Assembly: GCA_040902585.1 (NCBI GenBank)
Contig: JBBDXA010000249.1
Location: 1-62,883 of the forward strand
Source of the DNA: JBBDXA01 sp040902585
GTDB taxonomy: Bacteria; Planctomycetota; Phycisphaerae; Phycisphaerales; Phycisphaeraceae
Direction of reading: 5' to 3'
Length of the DNA: 62,883 nucleotides
Part shown: positions 59,989-62,883 of the stretch, piece after piece
How the letters are laid out: each line of letters starts with the position of its first letter
Numbering within the stretch: position 1 is the first letter of the stretch
The notes under the pieces: model-generated
Seen by the model: the letters and a program-made list of their open reading frames with translations, nothing else
Told to the model about the DNA's origin: nothing
Databases searched by the model: none
Translations under genes and position numbers: made by a program

Positions 59989-61608
59989 TCACCCCTTCGC
60001 GAACAGATCCCCCTCGCGCTTCACGCCGCGGCTGTTCGCCGCCAGATGCGAGAGGATGTGAAACACTGTTTCGACGTTCGCTTTCTCGCCGATGGCGTCG
60101 GCGATCGATTCAGCCGTCGCGGGCGCGGCATCGGCGGCCATGTGCTTCGTGACCTTGTTCTGAATCGTCAGCACCGACGCGGCCGCCTTCTTGCCCGCTT
60201 CCACGCCGGGCTGGTGGTAGGCGTTGATGTCCACCAGTGTCGCGTAGTAGCCGACCGCCCTTTCATACAGCGCGATGAGCGCGCCCAAGGTACGCACCGT
60301 CAGCTTGTCGATGACGATCGTGATCGACCCGCGCCCGCTGTCAAAGAGCGCCGAGCGCGTCCCCTGCCAGAAGCCTTTGAGGAAGTCACCGCTGGTCACG
60401 CCGGGTTCCACTTCGATGTCCGTCTCCGGCTTCTGCTGCGTCGAGTCACACTGGGCGACGATGAACGTGGCGAAGAAATTTTGAACCCCGTCGCGAAGCT
60501 GCTGCACGTAGGCATGTTGATCGGTCGAGCCCTTGTTGCCGTACACCGCGATGCCCTGGAACACCTCTTTCGATTCATCCAGATTCATCCGCTTGCCCAG
60601 GCTCTCCATGATGAGCTGCTGAAGGTAGCGCGACAGGAGCAGCAGACGATCCTTATAAGGAAGCACAACCATGTCCTTGGCGCCTTTGCCCTCGGTTTCG
60701 TGGTGCCACATCAAAGCGAGCAGCGCGGCTGGATTCTTCGCCGTCTCCCGGCTGCGGGTGATCTCATCCATTGCGGCAGCGCCTGCGAGAAAGGCGTCGA
60801 TGTCGATGCCCTGCAAAGCCGCGGGAAGAAGGCCCACCGCGGACATGACACTCGCGCGCCCGCCAACCCAGTCCCACATGGGGAACCGCGCCAGCCATTT
60901 GTTTTCCACCGCCACTTTGTCGAGCTTGCTGTCCACGCCGGTCACGGCCACAGCATGACGGTTGAATTTCAGAACGCGTTCTTCGAACATCGCTTGGACT
61001 TCGAGCATGCCGTTGCGCGTCTCGGCTGTGCCGCCTGATTTGGAGATGACGAGCACGAGCGTGCTCTTGAGCTTTTTCTTGAGCTGAGCGTAGATGCGAT
61101 CAAAGCCGTCAGGGTCGGTGTTGTCCAGGAAGTGAACCTTCATCGCATCGGCTTCGCCGCCGAGGCCGCCCAGACAGTCCGCGACGAGCTGCGGCCCCAG
61201 GGCGCTGCCGCCGATGCCGATGACGAGGATGTCGGTGAACTTCGCCGCGCCTGAGGACTTGGGCGGCGCGATGGTGCCCTTGTGAACTTTCTTCACGAAC
61301 TTGCGGATATCCGCCAGCGCGGTTTCGATGGTCTGCTGAAGCTCGGGCGTCGGCGCGACGGCGCTGTTGCGCAGCCAGTAGTGGCCGACCATGCGGCCCT
61401 TCTTGCCGGCGTCGTCCAGTTCATCGGGGTTGACCTTTACGCCGCTTTCGAGCCGCTCCATCTCGCTGTAGGCATGCTCGATGCGCGGCTCCATCTCAGC
61501 GAGATAGCGGTCGCCGAAGCGGATGCGGGAGATGTCCAGCGAAAGGCCCACGGACGGGCAGACGCACAGGTGTTTCTGATACCGCTGCCAAAGGGCGAGA
61601 GAGTCCAT
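59989..61608 (-). CDS. pgi: Glucose-6-phosphate isomerase
   Basis: 539 residues from the ATG at 61608 (MDSLALWQRY), with AAGGA 9 bases upstream; the frame stays open to 61710. Sugar-phosphate sites: DILVIGIGGSALGPQLVADC, VISKSGGTAETRNGMLE, and the catalytic GNKGSTDQHAYVQQLRDG with YHQPGVEAGKKAA (lysine). Two SIS folds. It interconverts glucose 6-phosphate and fructose 6-phosphate. Together with PEPCK and GAPDH in this window it fits gluconeogenic supply of cell-surface sugars. The lipoprotein gene 43 bases upstream is on the same strand. Confidence 0.95.
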   Translation of the reverse strand: MDSLALWQRYQKHLCVCPSVGLSLDISRIRFGDRYLAEMEPRIEHAYSEMERLESGVKVNPDELDDAGKKGRMVGHYWLRNSAVAPTPELQQTIETALADIRKFVKKVHKGTIAPPKSSGAAKFTDILVIGIGGSALGPQLVADCLGGLGGEADAMKVHFLDNTDPDGFDRIYAQLKKKLKSTLVLVISKSGGTAETRNGMLEVQAMFEERVLKFNRHAVAVTGVDSKLDKVAVENKWLARFPMWDWVGGRASVMSAVGLLPAALQGIDIDAFLAGAAAMDEITRSRETAKNPAALLALMWHHETEGKGAKDMVVLPYKDRLLLLSRYLQQLIMESLGKRMNLDESKEVFQGIAVYGNKGSTDQHAYVQQLRDGVQNFFATFIVAQCDSTQQKPETDIEVEPGVTSGDFLKGFWQGTRSALFDSGRGSITIVIDKLTVRTLGALIALYERAVGYYATLVDINAYHQPGVEAGKKAAASVLTIQNKVTKHMAADAAPATAESIADAIGEKANVETVFHILSHLAANSRGVKREGDLFAKG

Positions 61609-61651
61609 ATTCGGTTTCCTTAACAGTTGATTAGAAGGTTCAGGCGGATCG

Positions 61652-62176
61652 TCAGCGGGCGATATCGCCTTCGGTCGATCGGCCTGATGCTTCCCGGGAA
61701 GAATCTTCATCCATGCGGACCGTCATGCGGTGTCGCTTGCCTGCCGCGAGCGAGAGCTGGTTCGCGCCCTCGGGCGTTTCGGAGGTGAACAGTTCCACAA
61801 GCACGACGGGGTAGCTCTTCTCCGCGTTGAGCAGGCCGCCGACGGGGAACGGCTCGCCGAACTCATTGATGCAGGCGTTGAGATAGATCACGGTTTCGGT
61901 GCCGATGGGGATGTGATCGACCTTGCCGACGTACTGCTGATTCAGCCAGATCTGAAGATCGTGATACTCGCGCGGCGTGCGGTTGATGAGCGTGAGCTTG
62001 TTGCCGCGCTTGAGGGCGATGATGTCCAGGTCATCGCCGAGGGCTGCCTCCTTCGGGTACACCACGAGAGACAGATCCTCAGACATCTCCGAGTCGGCGG
62101 TAGGCCCGAAGAAGAAGGCGGGAATCGCGCAGCCGGTGAGCGACAGAATCAAAACGGGGAGAAGAAGTCGTTTCAT
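61652..62176 (-). CDS. Unknown small lipoprotein
   Basis: 174 residues. Signal MKRLLLPVLILSLTGCAIPA with lipobox LTGC. The mature part is beta-rich (LSLVVYPKEAALGDDLDIIA, NKLTLINRTPREYHDLQIWL, KVDHIPIGTETVIYLNACIN), like a small Ig- or Greek-key-like domain, ending in a disordered tail. It begins 66 bases from the divergent dihydrouridine synthase and lies 43 bases ahead of pgi. The function is unknown. Confidence 0.78.
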   Translation of the reverse strand: MKRLLLPVLILSLTGCAIPAFFFGPTADSEMSEDLSLVVYPKEAALGDDLDIIALKRGNKLTLINRTPREYHDLQIWLNQQYVGKVDHIPIGTETVIYLNACINEFGEPFPVGGLLNAEKSYPVVLVELFTSETPEGANQLSLAAGKRHRMTVRMDEDSSREASGRSTEGDIAR

Positions 62177-62182
62177 AGGTGC

Positions 62183-62219
62183 GGACTCGGGACTCGGGGC
62201 TCAGGACTCAGGACTCAGG
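62183..62219. repeat. GGACTCGG-type degenerate tandem tract
   Basis: GGACTCGGGACTCGGGGCTC followed by AGGACTCAGGACTCAGG lies in the divergent gap before the dihydrouridine synthase. It is like the GGAACTC tract at 37875. Confidence 0.7.
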
Positions 62220-62242
62220 CGGTCCCGCGTATAATCCCGTCG

Positions 62243-62883
62243 ATGACCCGAATCGGCAACCTCACCCTTGACGCCCCGTTTTTTCAGGCGGGATTGGCGG
62301 GCTACTCCGATGCCGCGATGCGCCTCGTCGCTCGCCGGCATGGCTGTCCGTACGCCGTGACTGAAGCGATGCTCGATCAGTTTCTCATTCAGGGCGGCAA
62401 GGGGCTCAAGGCTGCGGAACTGAGTGATGACGATCACCCGATCGCGGGGCAACTCATGGGTTCGCACCCCGCTGAGATCGCCGCTGGTGCGAAGATTCTC
62501 GTGAAACTCGGCTACGACGTGATTGATGTGAACCTCGCCTGCCCGGTGAAGAAGATCCGCAAAAAGGCCCGCGGCGGACACCTGCTCTCGGAGCCTGAGG
62601 AAGCGATTGCGATTCTCGACGCGGTGCGCCAGGCGGTCGGCGATGATCGGCCATGTACGGTCAAGCTCCGCCGGGGCAGCGATGACGGCTTGGAAGCTGA
62701 ACGGAATTTTCACCGGATTTTCACAAAGGTGATCGACCTCGGCTTCGCGGGCGCGGTGGTACACGGGCGAACGGTCGAGCAGAAATACATCGGCCCGTCG
62801 CGCTGGGCGTTTCTGCGCGGGTTGGTGGAGACTTACACGGGCGGCCGCAGTCTTACTCCCCTCCCTCTTAGGGAGGGGCCGGG
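62243..62883 (+). CDS. tRNA-dihydrouridine synthase, N-terminal part
   Basis: The gene runs off the right edge; 213 complete codons are visible from the ATG at 62243. FMN-dependent Dus fold: APFFQAGLAGYSDAAMRLVA, the PIAGQLMGSHPAEI strand, DVNLACPVKKIRKKARGGHL with the catalytic cysteine, KLRRGSDDGLEAERNF and VVHGRTVEQKYIGPSRW. It reduces uridines in the D loop of tRNA. Right before the edge the frame reads TGGRSLTPLPLREGPG; this looks like inserted repeat DNA where homologues have the next strand of the barrel (a GNGDI-type motif), so the end may be disturbed. Confidence 0.88.
   Translation, partial: MTRIGNLTLDAPFFQAGLAGYSDAAMRLVARRHGCPYAVTEAMLDQFLIQGGKGLKAAELSDDDHPIAGQLMGSHPAEIAAGAKILVKLGYDVIDVNLACPVKKIRKKARGGHLLSEPEEAIAILDAVRQAVGDDRPCTVKLRRGSDDGLEAERNFHRIFTKVIDLGFAGAVVHGRTVEQKYIGPSRWAFLRGLVETYTGGRSLTPLPLREGP

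Overview
The window is a GC-rich, gene-dense chromosomal segment of a planctomycete-type bacterium, probably Phycisphaerae-like. The evidence is a DUF1588/DUF1585 cytochrome next to a DUF1552 protein at the left edge, pseudopilin-like proteins with planctomycete-style C-termini, a DUF3467 protein, an ECF-type sigma factor of the planctomycete kind, many lipoproteins and a TolC-type outer-membrane protein (so a double-membrane cell). Three runs of exactly ten N (3305, 37830, 57545) look like scaffold joins, so this is probably a draft or metagenome assembly. No rRNA, CRISPR array, prophage or transposase was seen.

Layout. 1-2.3 kb: end of a DUF1592/1588/1585 cytochrome and a DUF1552 Tat protein, then tRNA-Pro(GGG) with its own promoter and terminator. 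2.8-8.1 kb: regulation (two STAS proteins, a CHASE-SpoIIE phosphatase, a sigma factor with a coupled small protein, a LuxR-type regulator). 8.4-12.4 kb: secreted beta-propeller, cytochrome c lipoprotein, His-rich membrane protein, a decayed two-gene module and a small nuclease-like protein. 12.4-18.8 kb: M42 peptidase, GTP-type PEP carboxykinase divergent from GAPDH, TPR protein. 18.8-28.8 kb: cysteine desulfurase, TetR regulator, ABC exporter, HAD phosphatase, ferrochelatase, kinase-like protein, enolase-superfamily enzyme. 28.9-33.4 kb: alpha/beta hydrolase, DUF3467 protein, ThiF/MoeB-like protein, glutamine-dependent NAD synthetase. 33.6-41.2 kb: an apparently complete efflux operon (Cys-rich exported protein, membrane-fusion protein, ABC ATPase, two FtsX-type permeases, lipoprotein, TolC-type channel). 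41.2-47.7 kb: NHL protein, UDP-sugar pyrophosphorylase, PIN toxin-antitoxin pair, HemQ/ChdC, second enolase-superfamily enzyme, a lone ATP synthase gamma subunit. 47.9-62.9 kb: two unknown exported proteins, UspA, SGNH hydrolase, a two-component pair (soluble kinase plus NtrC-type regulator), two convergent pseudopilins, MltA, RND/MMPL exporter, glucose-6-phosphate isomerase, a lipoprotein and the start of a tRNA-dihydrouridine synthase.

Connections. PEPCK, GAPDH and PGI give a central carbon/gluconeogenic set. The ferrochelatase carries a candidate [2Fe-2S] cysteine pattern and, with the chlorite-dismutase-family protein, points to the coproporphyrin-dependent route to haem.

The most striking feature is not a gene. 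Several families of imperfect palindromic elements of about 50-125 bp are scattered through the window. They fill convergent intergenic gaps, where gene stop codons lie in or beside them, and they also sit in frame inside genes. One family encodes the same peptide (GAPSRQGGA ... RDGAP) in a TetR regulator and an unrelated SGNH hydrolase; another adds about 28 residues to the M42 peptidase.
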